Source: Flavobacterium sp. CFS9 (GTDB taxonomy: Bacteria > Bacteroidota > Bacteroidia > Flavobacteriales > Flavobacteriaceae). From it: 64,000 nt of DNA. The notes beneath the pieces are model-generated. The model saw nothing but the letters and a program-made list of their open reading frames with translations. It searched no databases and was not told the DNA's origin. The number at the start of each line of letters is the position of its first letter. Position 1 is the stretch's first letter. The stretch is taken from positions 3,100,001-3,164,000 of the forward strand of contig NZ_AP031573.1 in the NCBI RefSeq assembly GCF_041154745.1. The letters are read 5' to 3'. This document shows positions 9,327-18,329 of the stretch, piece by piece. The position numbers and the translations under genes are program-made.

Positions 9327-10739
9327 ATGCAAGAAAACGACCAGGAACATTTTAAAAGAGAACTTGGATTATTAGACGGAACCATGCTTGTGGTTGGTTC
9401 TATGATTGGATCAGGAATATTTATTGTGAGTGCCGATATCGCCAGACAAGTGGGCTCGGCAGGATGGCTAACTTTAATCTGGCTGCTCTCCGGACTGATT
9501 ACGGTTATAGCCGCAGTAAGTTATGGTGAACTTAGCGCGATGTTTCCAAAAGCAGGAGGACAATACGTGTATTTAAAGGAAGCTTACAATAAGCTAATTG
9601 CCTTTTTGTACGGATGGAGCTTTTTTGCTGTAATTCAGACCGGAACAATTGCTGCTGTTGGAGTGGCTTTCTCAAAATTTGCAGCTTATTTGTACGAACC
9701 ATTGAGCGATGAGAATATACTTTATGAATTAGGTTTCTTTAAACTCAACGCCGCTCAGTTGGTTTCGATTTTTACAATTATTGTATTGACGTTCATTAAT
9801 AGTAGAGGAGTGAAAAACGGAAAAATTTTGCAAACCGTTCTAACCATTATCAAAATTTTGTCATTGTTAGGATTAATTGTTTTTGGACTAACCTTAGGCG
9901 CAAAAGCTTCAATCTGGGATGCCAATTGGACTGATGGCTGGGTGACACGCAACTATAATGCTGAAAGCGGTTCATGGCTGCCTATTAGTGGAACCACTTT
10001 GATTACCGGAATTTCAGCTGCAATGGTGGGATCATTATTTTCAAGTGATGCCTGGAATGGAGTTACCTTTATTGCAGGAGAAATAAAGAATCCAAAACGC
10101 AATGTTGGTTTAAGCTTGTTTTTAGGAACTTTCATTGTAACGATTATTTATGTGTTGACCAATTTGATGTATTTGGCGGTAGTTCCGTTTGAAGAGATTG
10201 CTACAGCTAAGTCAGACCGAGTAGCGGTAGTGGCTTCGCATTATATTTTTGGCAATATTGGTACATTGATTATAGCGATCATGATTATGATTTCGACTTT
10301 TGCCTGTAACAACGGATTAATTATGGCAGGTGCGAGAGTGTATTATACGATGGCGAAAGATGGCGTTTTCTTTAAAAAAGCAGCCGTTTTAAACGAATCC
10401 AGTGTTCCCGGATGGGCTTTGTGGGCACAGTGTTTCTGGGCTTCGGCTTTGTGTTTGACAGGAAAGTATGGAGATTTACTGGATTTTGTAATTATCATTG
10501 TATTGATTTTCTACATTTTAACGATTTACGGTATTTTTATTTTGAGAAAAAAAATGCCAAATATTGAAAGACCTTATAAAGCTTTTGGATATCCGTTTTT
10601 ACCTATGTTGTATATTGTAATTGCGACTGCAATTTGTATTTCGCTGTTAATTACCAAATTCTCAACTTGTGGCTGGGGAGTCTTGATTATGTTGACGGGA
10701 ATACCGGTGTACTACCTGAATAAACCGAAGGAAGAATAA
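9327..10739 (+). CDS. APC-family amino acid permease
   Basis: The 470-residue integral inner-membrane transporter has about 12 hydrophobic helices. The family hallmark is at the first helix: LVVGSMIGSGIFIVSADIAR, the helix-breaking GSGIF that binds the amino acid backbone. SYGELSAMFPKAGGQYVYLK in the second and third helices is also typical of the LAT/basic amino acid branch. It probably exchanges or takes up amino acids by proton coupling or antiport; the substrate cannot be assigned. It is monocistronic, with a terminator hairpin about 90 bases downstream. Confidence 0.88.
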   Translation: MQENDQEHFKRELGLLDGTMLVVGSMIGSGIFIVSADIARQVGSAGWLTLIWLLSGLITVIAAVSYGELSAMFPKAGGQYVYLKEAYNKLIAFLYGWSFFAVIQTGTIAAVGVAFSKFAAYLYEPLSDENILYELGFFKLNAAQLVSIFTIIVLTFINSRGVKNGKILQTVLTIIKILSLLGLIVFGLTLGAKASIWDANWTDGWVTRNYNAESGSWLPISGTTLITGISAAMVGSLFSSDAWNGVTFIAGEIKNPKRNVGLSLFLGTFIVTIIYVLTNLMYLAVVPFEEIATAKSDRVAVVASHYIFGNIGTLIIAIMIMISTFACNNGLIMAGARVYYTMAKDGVFFKKAAVLNESSVPGWALWAQCFWASALCLTGKYGDLLDFVIIIVLIFYILTIYGIFILRKKMPNIERPYKAFGYPFLPMLYIVIATAICISLLITKFSTCGWGVLIMLTGIPVYYLNKPKEE

Positions 10740-10830
10740 GTATAAGGGTGCAAAGGTTCAGAGAGGTAAAGGTTCAAAGGTTAAATTTGGTTGTAATTTC
10801 CTCTCAATTTTGATGTTCACTTCAAAATAT

Positions 10831-10862
10831 AAATGCCTTGTCAATGACAAGGCATTTTTTTT
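10831..10862 (+). terminator. Terminator after the permease gene
   Basis: The inverted repeat AAATGCCTTGTCA with TGACAAGGCATTT is followed by eight T residues. Just upstream (10,745-10,790) is a string of GGTTCAAAGGTT-type short repeats. Confidence 0.88.
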
Positions 10863-10935
10863 GCCACAAAATTTAGTATCTCCAAAAATCTCCCGGATCT
10901 GCGTGCAGAAAAAAAAATGAAACTTCTTTATGTGG

Positions 10936-11100
10936 TATGTCTGGCTGAGCGTAGTCGAAACCCTTTTTTATATGAAGTTTTTCTTAAAAGAGACTAGAGG
11001 TATTTTTCTGAAATTGCTCCAGAGGAGCAAAATATTTATAAAGAATGTGATTTCGCAAGATCAAAAGCTCCAACGGAGCGGAATAGAAATTTTTGAGAAA
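10936..11100. repeat. REP-like stub and GCTCC-GGAGC repeat, copy 2
   Basis: GGCTGAGCGTAGTCGAAACC (10,942-10,961) is a member of the CTGAGCG-AGTCGAAG family seen again at 19,259, 20,480 and 33,590. It is followed by palindromes GCTCCAGAGGAGC (11,016-11,028) and GCTCCAACGGAGC (11,067-11,079), arranged as in the copy near 2,660. No gene is supported in this gap. Confidence 0.65.
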
Positions 11101-11123
11101 GCTCTTTTTGGGTGCTCTTGAGT

Positions 11124-11171
11124 AATAAAAAAAAACACTACTTAATCTGCAAAAGCAAAAAGTAGTGTTTT
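11124..11171 (-). terminator. Terminator of the DUF1810 gene
   Basis: On the minus strand the 12-bp stem AAAACACTACTT/AAGTAGTGTTTT is followed by a run of T. It lies about 35 bases beyond the stop codon of the gene ending at 11,207. Confidence 0.85.
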
Positions 11172-11206
11172 GAATGTAAATAATCCTGGAAGCGGGCTTG
11201 TGTAAA

Positions 11207-11668
11207 TTAAGCGATTTCGGCTTCAACAGTTGATTCTATCGTTGAATTAATAATAGATAAAGTTAGTGGATCTGTTTCTCCTGAGAAAAAAGCATCCAAA
11301 ATTTCCTGAAATACAGGATTTGTATTCTCTGCCAAAGAGAAAAGTGTCATAGACGAACGTAATTTGCGGGCGTCTAAATCTCCTAAAATTCCATCAGCTG
11401 ATTTTCTTTTAAAAGTTAAAAACAGTTCAGAAATTTCGATCAGATGTTTTCCTAAAATAGGGTGTTCTAAAAATTCGGTTGCTTCTTTTAGATCGTTAAT
11501 GGCGTAATAATTTGCTGTATCACTCTTACCCAATCCTTTTATCTGAGGAAAAATGAACCACATCCAGTGTGTCTCCTTTTTTCCTTTTTTGATTTCGGAA
11601 AGAGCAGTAAGATAAAGTTTGTTTTGTGCATCTAAAAAACGCATTAAATCATTGTTTGAATAAGCCAT
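11207..11668 (-). CDS. DUF1810 family protein
   Basis: The 153-residue soluble protein matches the DUF1810 (calpastatin-like) family in length and in its hallmarks: RFLDAQNKLYLTALSEIKKG near the start, then THWMWFIFPQIKGLG, YYAINDLKEATEFLEHPILG and LRSSMTLFSLAE. The family is widespread in bacteria with no established biochemical role. It has its own terminator, and a 174-base gap separates it from the alkB-like gene, so it is probably not part of the repair operon upstream. Confidence 0.82.
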   Translation of the reverse strand: MAYSNNDLMRFLDAQNKLYLTALSEIKKGKKETHWMWFIFPQIKGLGKSDTANYYAINDLKEATEFLEHPILGKHLIEISELFLTFKRKSADGILGDLDARKLRSSMTLFSLAENTNPVFQEILDAFFSGETDPLTLSIINSTIESTVEAEIA

Positions 11669-11842
11669 TGTGGTAATGTATATGTAAAAAAAGGTTGCAA
11701 AAGTAGTAAAAAAGATAGGGTTTTCCTAGTAAAAGGTTCATACACTGAGGATTTTAACTTTTTGAGGAGGAATTTTCTACACTATTTTAGAATAGAAATA
11801 ACGCCTTTTTGGTTATTATATTTCAGTACAAGTTTTACAAAA

Positions 11843-12469
11843 TCAGCTTTTTCTGTTCGTTCTCCTAAAGGTTAAGTTGATTCTTGGTAAAACATCTCGT
11901 GCGGTTTTTGGAACCTGATGTTGCCAAAAACTATTGGTTGTTCCTGACATTAACAGAAAGGAACCATGATGGAGCGGAATTTCCACCTGTGGGATTTCTT
12001 TCCTGAATTTATGACGTAATCGGAACATTCGGGTTTCTCCAAAAGTGACCGAAGCTATAATTGGGTTGGGTCCGGAGTTATGTTCTTTGTCACTGTGCCA
12101 GGAAACACCATCATTGCCATTTCGATATAAATTAAGCAGGAGACTATTAAATTCAAGCTGTGTTTCTCTTTCGACACGGCCTCTGATCGTTAATAAGTCA
12201 TAAGTCCAGTCAGGGCCATTTGGATCTGCTCCAACATTATCTTTGTCTTCGTACCATGAAATCATTCGGGGAGCTGTAACAATCTTATCATACATTTCCA
12301 TTTCATATTCTCTCCATTTGGTTTGACGAAGTAATTTTTCATAAAAACGATCGGATTCTTCTTTGGTAAAAAAGTTGTCGATCAAAATAAGTTCTGCATC
12401 AGGTAAATCGAATATTTTTTTTCCTTTCAAACCTGTAGCAAATAATTCGGTATCGCTAAATAGTGTCAT
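11843..12469 (-). CDS. AlkB-like 2-oxoglutarate/Fe(II) dioxygenase
   Basis: The 208-residue enzyme is predicted to remove alkyl groups from damaged DNA or RNA bases by oxidative demethylation. The iron ligands are visible as H125-x-D127 (GVSWHSDKEH) and H184 (FWQHQVPKT), and the 2-oxoglutarate-binding Arg pair as R196 and R202 (PRINLTFRR). PRMISWYED is the usual base-recognition region of the ABH2/3-like branch. Its start is 49 bases after the end of the exonuclease/GIY-YIG gene on the same strand, so it is likely the last gene of the dinB-dnaE mutagenesis/repair operon. This linkage favours a DNA repair role. Confidence 0.88.
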   Translation of the reverse strand: MTLFSDTELFATGLKGKKIFDLPDAELILIDNFFTKEESDRFYEKLLRQTKWREYEMEMYDKIVTAPRMISWYEDKDNVGADPNGPDWTYDLLTIRGRVERETQLEFNSLLLNLYRNGNDGVSWHSDKEHNSGPNPIIASVTFGETRMFRLRHKFRKEIPQVEIPLHHGSFLLMSGTTNSFWQHQVPKTARDVLPRINLTFRRTNRKS

Positions 12470-12518
12470 AAGTCAATACTTTAAGTTTATAGCTCTATTT
12501 TAAAATTTAGGTTAGTTT

Positions 12519-13907
12519 TTATATTCTTGAGGTTAGCAGATTTTTATTGAAAAAAACTTTTCGGGGGTTCTTCTCTGCATAAGCAAAAATCAACTGTACA
12601 ATGTATTGATTGCTTTTATAAGGCGTTGCATAATTTTTTACTTCTGAAGGATCCGTAATGGCAACATCCAGCGGAATATATCCCATACCATAAAAATGAC
12701 CGTTTTCTATCCAAATACAGCTGCGTTCGTGCGCTGTTCGTCCTTTTTCTATAATGGCAAAAGTGGGTCTGTTATTTAATAAAAAATCAATAGCATTGTC
12801 GACTTGCTCATTGTGAAAGGAAGCTTCCGGAAAATCTGTGATATCATTATTCTGAAATAGTTCTCCTTCTTCAGGTTTTGAATATTTGCAAAATCTATAA
12901 TCAATTTCAAATCGTTCTGCTAAACCCCGCAGTATATTGGTTGCTTCATGTAAACTGCTGAAGTGCTCAATACACGACTGAAATTTATTGAGTTTGCCAA
13001 TAGCCAGATACTTATATCCATTACGGGCTTCATATTGATACAATCCAAATTTTGGTTCAAATCGCTTTAAAGCTCTATTATAAGTTGGCCAAAGATGTTT
13101 GATTTCAGTACATTCTAATAGGAGTGCCATTAACTCATTGCCACAAACTTCATAGGAAATGGAATAAATATCGCGTAAGAAATGCTGTCTTTGCGGATTG
13201 ATATTATGACCGCTGAAATGAGAAGCAACACGTTTTTTGATATTGACCGCTTTTCCCACGTAGATTACTTTTTTTACCTCATTATAAAAATAATATACAC
13301 CTGGTTTTTCGGGTAAATTATTAAAATCTTCCGGGGGAAGGTTAGGAGGTAAGCGCTGATCCTGTGCTGTGTTTTTGATCATTTTTTCAATATGACCTTC
13401 ATCGTCCCATTCAAGTAATCGTGTAAACAATATAGCAGTAGCTTCTGCGTCGCCTCCGGCACGATGCCTGTTCTCTAAAGGGATGTCGAGCGAATTGCAA
13501 AGTTTTCCTAAGCTATAAGAGGGGAAACCCGGTCTGATTTTTCTGGCTGCGCGAACGGTGCATAACTTTCTGGCTGTCCATTTGAATCCGGAGGCCTCAA
13601 GCTGGTGACGAACAAACGAATAATCGAAGTTGACATTATGAGCCACAAAGATCCGGTCGTTTAGCAATTCCATTACCTTTTCGGCAATATCATCAAAAAT
13701 AGGAGCATTGGCTACCATTTCATTGTTGATACCCGTTAAGGCAAAAATAGGAAGCGGTATTTCCTTTTGCGGATTTACGAGTGTTTCAAAGCGTTCCATT
13801 ACATTTTTGCCGTCGTGAATGACAATGGCAATTTCTGTAATGCAGCTGCCACTGGCGTTACCGCCTGTGGTTTCAATATCGACTATGGTATATTCCTGCT
13901 TTTTCAT
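12519..13907 (-). CDS. DEDDh exonuclease fused to GIY-YIG nuclease domain
   Basis: The protein has 462 residues. The N-terminus (about 1-170) is a DnaQ-like 3'-5' exonuclease with all acidic motifs: YTIVDIETTGG, AHNVNFDYSFV and HRAGGDAEAT. A GIY-YIG domain of the UvrC/Cho type follows (about 200-285: LPEKPGVYYFYNEVKKVIYV, then GKAVNIKKRV). The last 170 residues are family-specific. The fusion could combine proofreading with incision near lesions. It lies downstream of a DnaE-type polymerase (102-base gap), for which it could supply the proofreading activity that DnaE lacks. The activities are inferred from motifs. Confidence 0.88.
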   Translation of the reverse strand: MKKQEYTIVDIETTGGNASGSCITEIAIVIHDGKNVMERFETLVNPQKEIPLPIFALTGINNEMVANAPIFDDIAEKVMELLNDRIFVAHNVNFDYSFVRHQLEASGFKWTARKLCTVRAARKIRPGFPSYSLGKLCNSLDIPLENRHRAGGDAEATAILFTRLLEWDDEGHIEKMIKNTAQDQRLPPNLPPEDFNNLPEKPGVYYFYNEVKKVIYVGKAVNIKKRVASHFSGHNINPQRQHFLRDIYSISYEVCGNELMALLLECTEIKHLWPTYNRALKRFEPKFGLYQYEARNGYKYLAIGKLNKFQSCIEHFSSLHEATNILRGLAERFEIDYRFCKYSKPEEGELFQNNDITDFPEASFHNEQVDNAIDFLLNNRPTFAIIEKGRTAHERSCIWIENGHFYGMGYIPLDVAITDPSEVKNYATPYKSNQYIVQLIFAYAEKNPRKVFFNKNLLTSRI

Positions 13908-14009
13908 CTTAATTTATATAACGTAAATTCATCTTTTTTTTAGTTTTCAGTCTCAGGTTTCGGTCACAGTCTCAGTGTACCTTTTAATGAGTGTTTATTT
14001 GGCTGAAAA

Positions 14010-17000
14010 CTAAAACTTCATTCGGTGTCGGGGTAAATTAATTTCATGTCCTTGCGGATAAGGTTCCCGATGTGTCGGACTAACGTCTTCTTTAATCAGG
14101 CGCTGTGTTTTAAATTGATCTTTAGCATCCATATAACGCGGATCGGGAATAAAAGGCATTTTAGCCATTTTGGTTATGGTAATGGTTGGAAAATGATAAT
14201 CGACTTCGACATTTCCTAACAAAAGATAACAGCCGCCGCCCTGAAAAGGATAATTTGCGAGACTGTCCGGAAAATGTGCAGTGTCAAAATAACTTCCCTC
14301 ATGATCAATCCAGGTGCCAAAATACATGGTTCCTTTTTTGGTTGGAACCTGTTTTCTTGAAATTAGATAAGCGAGCATACGAACTTGTTTTTTATGGCAG
14401 GCTGTTAAATCCCGGGCCATAATATCACCACGATATTTGGTTTGTAAAAGATCAAAAACAGTACAGGATACAGGAAAACTTAAGAGTTCAATTTCATCAA
14501 AGGCATCTTCGTATAAAGAACGTTCCAGAGTAGGAAGTTTGTATTCTTTTACCGGTTCCTGCAGCAGCCTCAGATTTCTGTTTTCAGGTTTGAAATTGTT
14601 CAGAAGTAAACTTGCAACCACTAAGAGCTGATTTTTGGTTTTTCCCGTAAAACGAAAAGCGTCAATAAAGATTAGAATTTTCATGTTTTCAATCCCAATA
14701 GGAATTCTGTTGATAAAATCCTCCAAAGAAAGAAAGGGACCTTTTTTCTCCCGCTCCGATACGATTAAATGGGCTGTTTTGGATTCCAGGCTCTGCAAAT
14801 GCATAAAGCCAAGATAAATGTCTGTACCGTATAGAGTAGTCTGATATTCGCTTTTATTCACGCAGGGGTTGTGAATGCTTCCTCCTGACATACGCGCTTC
14901 GTGTACATAAACTTCGGTTCGGTAAAATCCACCCTGATTGTTGATTACCGCCGTCATAAATTCGACAGGATAATAAACTTTCAGAAACAAACTCTGATAG
15001 CTTTCCACGGCATAAGAGGCTGAGTGTGCTTTGCAGAATGAATATCCCGCAAAAGATTCAATTTGACGGTAAATCTCCTGACTTAACATTTCCGGATGTC
15101 CTTTTTGAGCACAGCAGGCAAAAAAGTTGTCTTTTACTTTCTGCAAAGCTTCCAGGGATCTTCCTTTTCCGGACATCGCCCGACGCAGGATATCACCGTC
15201 TGCAGCGGGAAGGCCTCCATAATGCTGTGCTATTTTGATCACATCTTCCTGATACACCATAATGCCGTAAGTTTCGCCAAGCTGTTCCTTAAAAACGTCA
15301 TGGAAATATTGAAACTGATTGGGGTTATTATGGCGAAAAATATATTCTTTCATCATTCCGGACTGTGCTACACCGGGGCGAATGATAGAAGAAGCGGCTA
15401 CCAGAATTTTATAATTGTCGCAATTTAGTCGGCGTAATAAACCGCGCATGGCAGGACTTTCGATATAAAAACAGCCAATAGTACGACCCTGCGCCAGATA
15501 AACGTTACATAAAGCCTCGTCTTTAGAAATCGAAGTATTGCGAATATCGACTTTTACACCCCTGTTTTTTTCGATGAGTTTTACACTGTCGTCAATATGA
15601 CCAATACCACGCTGACTTAAAATGTCGAATTTTTCAAAACCGATCTCTTCAGCAATGTGCATGTCGAAAAGCACGATAGGAAAGCCTTTTGGAGGCATTT
15701 CTAATGGGGTGTAATTCGTAATAGGTTCTTCGGAAATCAAAATACCACAGGCATGCATACTGCGTTGATTGGGGTATTTTTCGAGCAACATGCCATATTG
15801 CTGAACCAATTTTACAATCGAATTGGTGTCGTGCAGCGCCATTGGATTTTTGGCCAGCATGTCCAGTTCTTCTTTCGGAAGACCAAATACTTTTCCAACT
15901 TCTCTAAAAATCGATCGGTATTTGAATTCAACATTAACGCCACAGAAAGCCACATGGTCACGACCGTATTTGTTGAAGATATACTCTAAAATTATGTTGC
16001 GTTCTTTCCAGCTCCAGTCAATATCAAAATCAGGAGGAGTTTTGCGGTTGAGGTTTAAAAAGCGTTCAAAATATAAATCCAGTTCAATAGGGCAGATATC
16101 GGTGATTCCGAGACAATAGGCAATAATGCTGTTGGCACCGCTTCCACGGCCAATATGCATAAAGCCCTGACTGTTGCTGTATTCAATAATGTCCCAGGTA
16201 ATTAAGAAATAGCCGCTGAACTCTAATTCATCAATAACTTTCAGTTCTTTTTCGACACGTTTTTTGGCTTCCTGATTTTCGCTTTCATAACGGTTTTTGA
16301 ATCCTTTCCAGGCCAGATCAGTTAGTTTTTCTAAATCTTCCTGACGGCTTTTGGTGTAGAATCTTTTATTTTTAGGAACTTCAAAATCATATTCAAATTT
16401 ACAGTAATCAATTATTCTCTGAGTATTGCTTATAATTTCAGGGTATTTTTCATAAAAAGGCAAAAGAGATTCCAAAGGCTGCAGAACTTCAGAAGTTTTG
16501 CAGTAATCAGCTTCAGTTAGTTTGGATAAAATAATATTAGTATCAATTGCCCGAAGAATTTTATGGAGATTGTATTCCGTTTTAGTTCTAAAAGTGACAG
16601 GCTGTAAAACAACCATCTGATCCATTTTATTTTTGTGTTCCGATGTAAGAAGTCTGGAAACTTCTTCAGGACGAATACCGATAAATTCATTTTTGCGAAG
16701 TACTTCCGGAGCATTTTCTAAAGTATAAATCACGAAAACGGATTTAAATTCAGGAGCAATTGAAGGCAAAAGTTCTCCGCTGAAATTATGGGCTGTTAAG
16801 AAGCGATTCATTTCGCCCAAACCTTCTGCATTTTGTGCCAAACCAATATATCGGAATTGATGACGGCATCGAAATTCCATTCCCACTAAAGGTTTAATTC
16901 CTTTTTCCTGACAGGCTCTTATAAAATCATAAATTCCGGTAACCGTATTAATATCTGTAAGTGCCATTGCTTTTAGCCCACAAGAGACGGCCTGGCTCAC

Positions 17001-17063
17001 CAATTCTTTAAGCGGAATTGTGCCATAACGTAATGAATGGAAAGAATGACAATTAAGATACAT
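14010..17063 (-). CDS. DnaE-type DNA polymerase (DnaE2/ImuC-like)
   Basis: The protein has 1017 residues, shorter than the replicative DnaE (about 1160 or more) and close to the error-prone DnaE2/ImuC class. The polymerase catalytic acids are present in TPPDFDIDWSW (about residue 343). The N-terminal PHP domain looks degenerate: the usual LHxHS reads LNCHS, so a metal ligand is replaced. Typical C-family blocks include GRGSGANSIIAYCLGIT, GIMVYQEDVIKIAQ and SFCKAHSASYAVESYQS. Its ATG overlaps the dinB stop codon by one base (TAATG), so the two polymerases are translationally coupled. It probably extends past lesions after the Y-family enzyme has inserted a base. Confidence 0.9.
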   Translation of the reverse strand: MYLNCHSFHSLRYGTIPLKELVSQAVSCGLKAMALTDINTVTGIYDFIRACQEKGIKPLVGMEFRCRHQFRYIGLAQNAEGLGEMNRFLTAHNFSGELLPSIAPEFKSVFVIYTLENAPEVLRKNEFIGIRPEEVSRLLTSEHKNKMDQMVVLQPVTFRTKTEYNLHKILRAIDTNIILSKLTEADYCKTSEVLQPLESLLPFYEKYPEIISNTQRIIDYCKFEYDFEVPKNKRFYTKSRQEDLEKLTDLAWKGFKNRYESENQEAKKRVEKELKVIDELEFSGYFLITWDIIEYSNSQGFMHIGRGSGANSIIAYCLGITDICPIELDLYFERFLNLNRKTPPDFDIDWSWKERNIILEYIFNKYGRDHVAFCGVNVEFKYRSIFREVGKVFGLPKEELDMLAKNPMALHDTNSIVKLVQQYGMLLEKYPNQRSMHACGILISEEPITNYTPLEMPPKGFPIVLFDMHIAEEIGFEKFDILSQRGIGHIDDSVKLIEKNRGVKVDIRNTSISKDEALCNVYLAQGRTIGCFYIESPAMRGLLRRLNCDNYKILVAASSIIRPGVAQSGMMKEYIFRHNNPNQFQYFHDVFKEQLGETYGIMVYQEDVIKIAQHYGGLPAADGDILRRAMSGKGRSLEALQKVKDNFFACCAQKGHPEMLSQEIYRQIESFAGYSFCKAHSASYAVESYQSLFLKVYYPVEFMTAVINNQGGFYRTEVYVHEARMSGGSIHNPCVNKSEYQTTLYGTDIYLGFMHLQSLESKTAHLIVSEREKKGPFLSLEDFINRIPIGIENMKILIFIDAFRFTGKTKNQLLVVASLLLNNFKPENRNLRLLQEPVKEYKLPTLERSLYEDAFDEIELLSFPVSCTVFDLLQTKYRGDIMARDLTACHKKQVRMLAYLISRKQVPTKKGTMYFGTWIDHEGSYFDTAHFPDSLANYPFQGGGCYLLLGNVEVDYHFPTITITKMAKMPFIPDPRYMDAKDQFKTQRLIKEDVSPTHREPYPQGHEINLPRHRMKF

Positions 17064-18244
17064 TATTTGGTACGTTTTAAAATTTCGTCTTTAATATTGG
17101 GTTTAAATGAAGCCCCTGCACAGCGCATTACAGCATCATAGCCATAACGGTTTTTTATTCGGTCCATAGCAGCATAGAGTGATAACATTTCCTGGGTATC
17201 TTCAAAAAGATCAATTTGATACGTTCCCCGCACAAGTCCGCTAAAGCGAATACCAATCAGGCGAAGTCTCATCCGACGTTGGTAAACCTTATCAAATAGT
17301 TCTGTCACATTTTTGGTCAGAATATGATCTGCAGAGGTATAGGCAATTTTAGATTGTTTGGTTTCGGTATCAAAGTTGGCGTAACGTATTTTAACCGTAA
17401 TCGTCGAGGTCAGCCATTGTTCGGCGCGAAGCTGATAGGCCAGTTTTTCGACCATTCCTAAAAGTATTCTTTTAAGTTTTGCAATATCAATTGTGTCCTG
17501 AGAGAAAGTAGTCTCGGTAGATATTGATTTTCTTTCCGTATAAGGTTCAACAGGAGTGTGGTCGATTCCGTGTGCTTTCTTCCAAAGTTCCAATCCATTT
17601 TTACCAATCATTTGCTGTAGAACTTCGGCAGGCATTTCGGCCAGCGTCTGAATTTTGCGAACGCCAATTCTGGATAGAAGCTGAAAAGTAACGGCTCCTA
17701 CCATTGGAATTTTCTGAATTGATAAAGGATTTAAAAAGTCCTGTACATTTTGTTCCGGAATTTCGAGATTTCCTACCGGTTTTCCCTCTCCGGTTGCAAT
17801 TTTAGAAACCGTTTTATTAATCGATAATGAAAAACTAATAGGCAGTCCGGTTTCTTTCATTACAGATTGGGCCAGCTCATTGGTCCATTTATAACTGCCG
17901 TGAAATTTATCCATTCCGGTAATGTCGAGATAAAATTCATCGATACTCGCTTTTTCTAAAACAGGTGCTTTTTCCTGAAGAATTTGTGTAACATCATGCG
18001 ATAATTGCGAATACAATTCCATATCGCCTTTCATGACTTTTGCATCAGGACAGAGTTTTAATGCCATACGAATTGGCATGGCGGAACGTACTCCAAATTT
18101 ACGGGCTTCATAAGAACAAGAGGCAACAACACCACGATCACCACCTCCAATAATCAGAGGTAATCCCTTTAATTGTGAGTTGGTTAACCTTTCACAGGAT
18201 ACAAAAAAAGTATCCAGATCCATGTGTACAATTGCCCTTGCCAT
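17063..18244 (-). CDS. dinB: Y-family DNA polymerase (DinB/Pol IV)
   Basis: The 393-residue translesion polymerase keeps its catalytic acids, in HMDLDTFFVSCE (D9) and ASIDEFYLD (about 103-104), together with SYEARKFGVRSAMP of the fingers. This separates it from ImuB, which is catalytically dead. The ATG at 18,244 is chosen because MARAIVHMDLDTFF matches the family start; an ATG 45 bases upstream would run into the divergent promoter. It heads an operon with the DnaE-type polymerase, the exonuclease/GIY-YIG protein and AlkB. The divergent LexA-like gene 85 bases away probably controls it. Confidence 0.92.
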   Translation of the reverse strand: MARAIVHMDLDTFFVSCERLTNSQLKGLPLIIGGGDRGVVASCSYEARKFGVRSAMPIRMALKLCPDAKVMKGDMELYSQLSHDVTQILQEKAPVLEKASIDEFYLDITGMDKFHGSYKWTNELAQSVMKETGLPISFSLSINKTVSKIATGEGKPVGNLEIPEQNVQDFLNPLSIQKIPMVGAVTFQLLSRIGVRKIQTLAEMPAEVLQQMIGKNGLELWKKAHGIDHTPVEPYTERKSISTETTFSQDTIDIAKLKRILLGMVEKLAYQLRAEQWLTSTITVKIRYANFDTETKQSKIAYTSADHILTKNVTELFDKVYQRRMRLRLIGIRFSGLVRGTYQIDLFEDTQEMLSLYAAMDRIKNRYGYDAVMRCAGASFKPNIKDEILKRTK

Positions 18245-18329
18245 TTTCTTGTTTTTTGGAATAAACAAAATTAGTACAGATAATAACATTTTTCATATAT
18301 TTGCTGTTCCAAATTATAACAAATTAATT
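18245..18329. promoter_or_regulatory. Divergent promoter/operator between dinB and the S24 repressor
   Basis: This 85-base spacer holds a Bacteroidota -7 box TATATTTG (18,296-18,303) for the rightward gene and TAATTTTG on the minus strand (18,266-18,273) for dinB. TTTGGAA (18,255-18,261) and its inverse TTCCAAA (18,307-18,313) flank the region symmetrically and are candidate repressor half-sites. The -33 elements are weak. The assignment is by pattern only. Confidence 0.5.
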
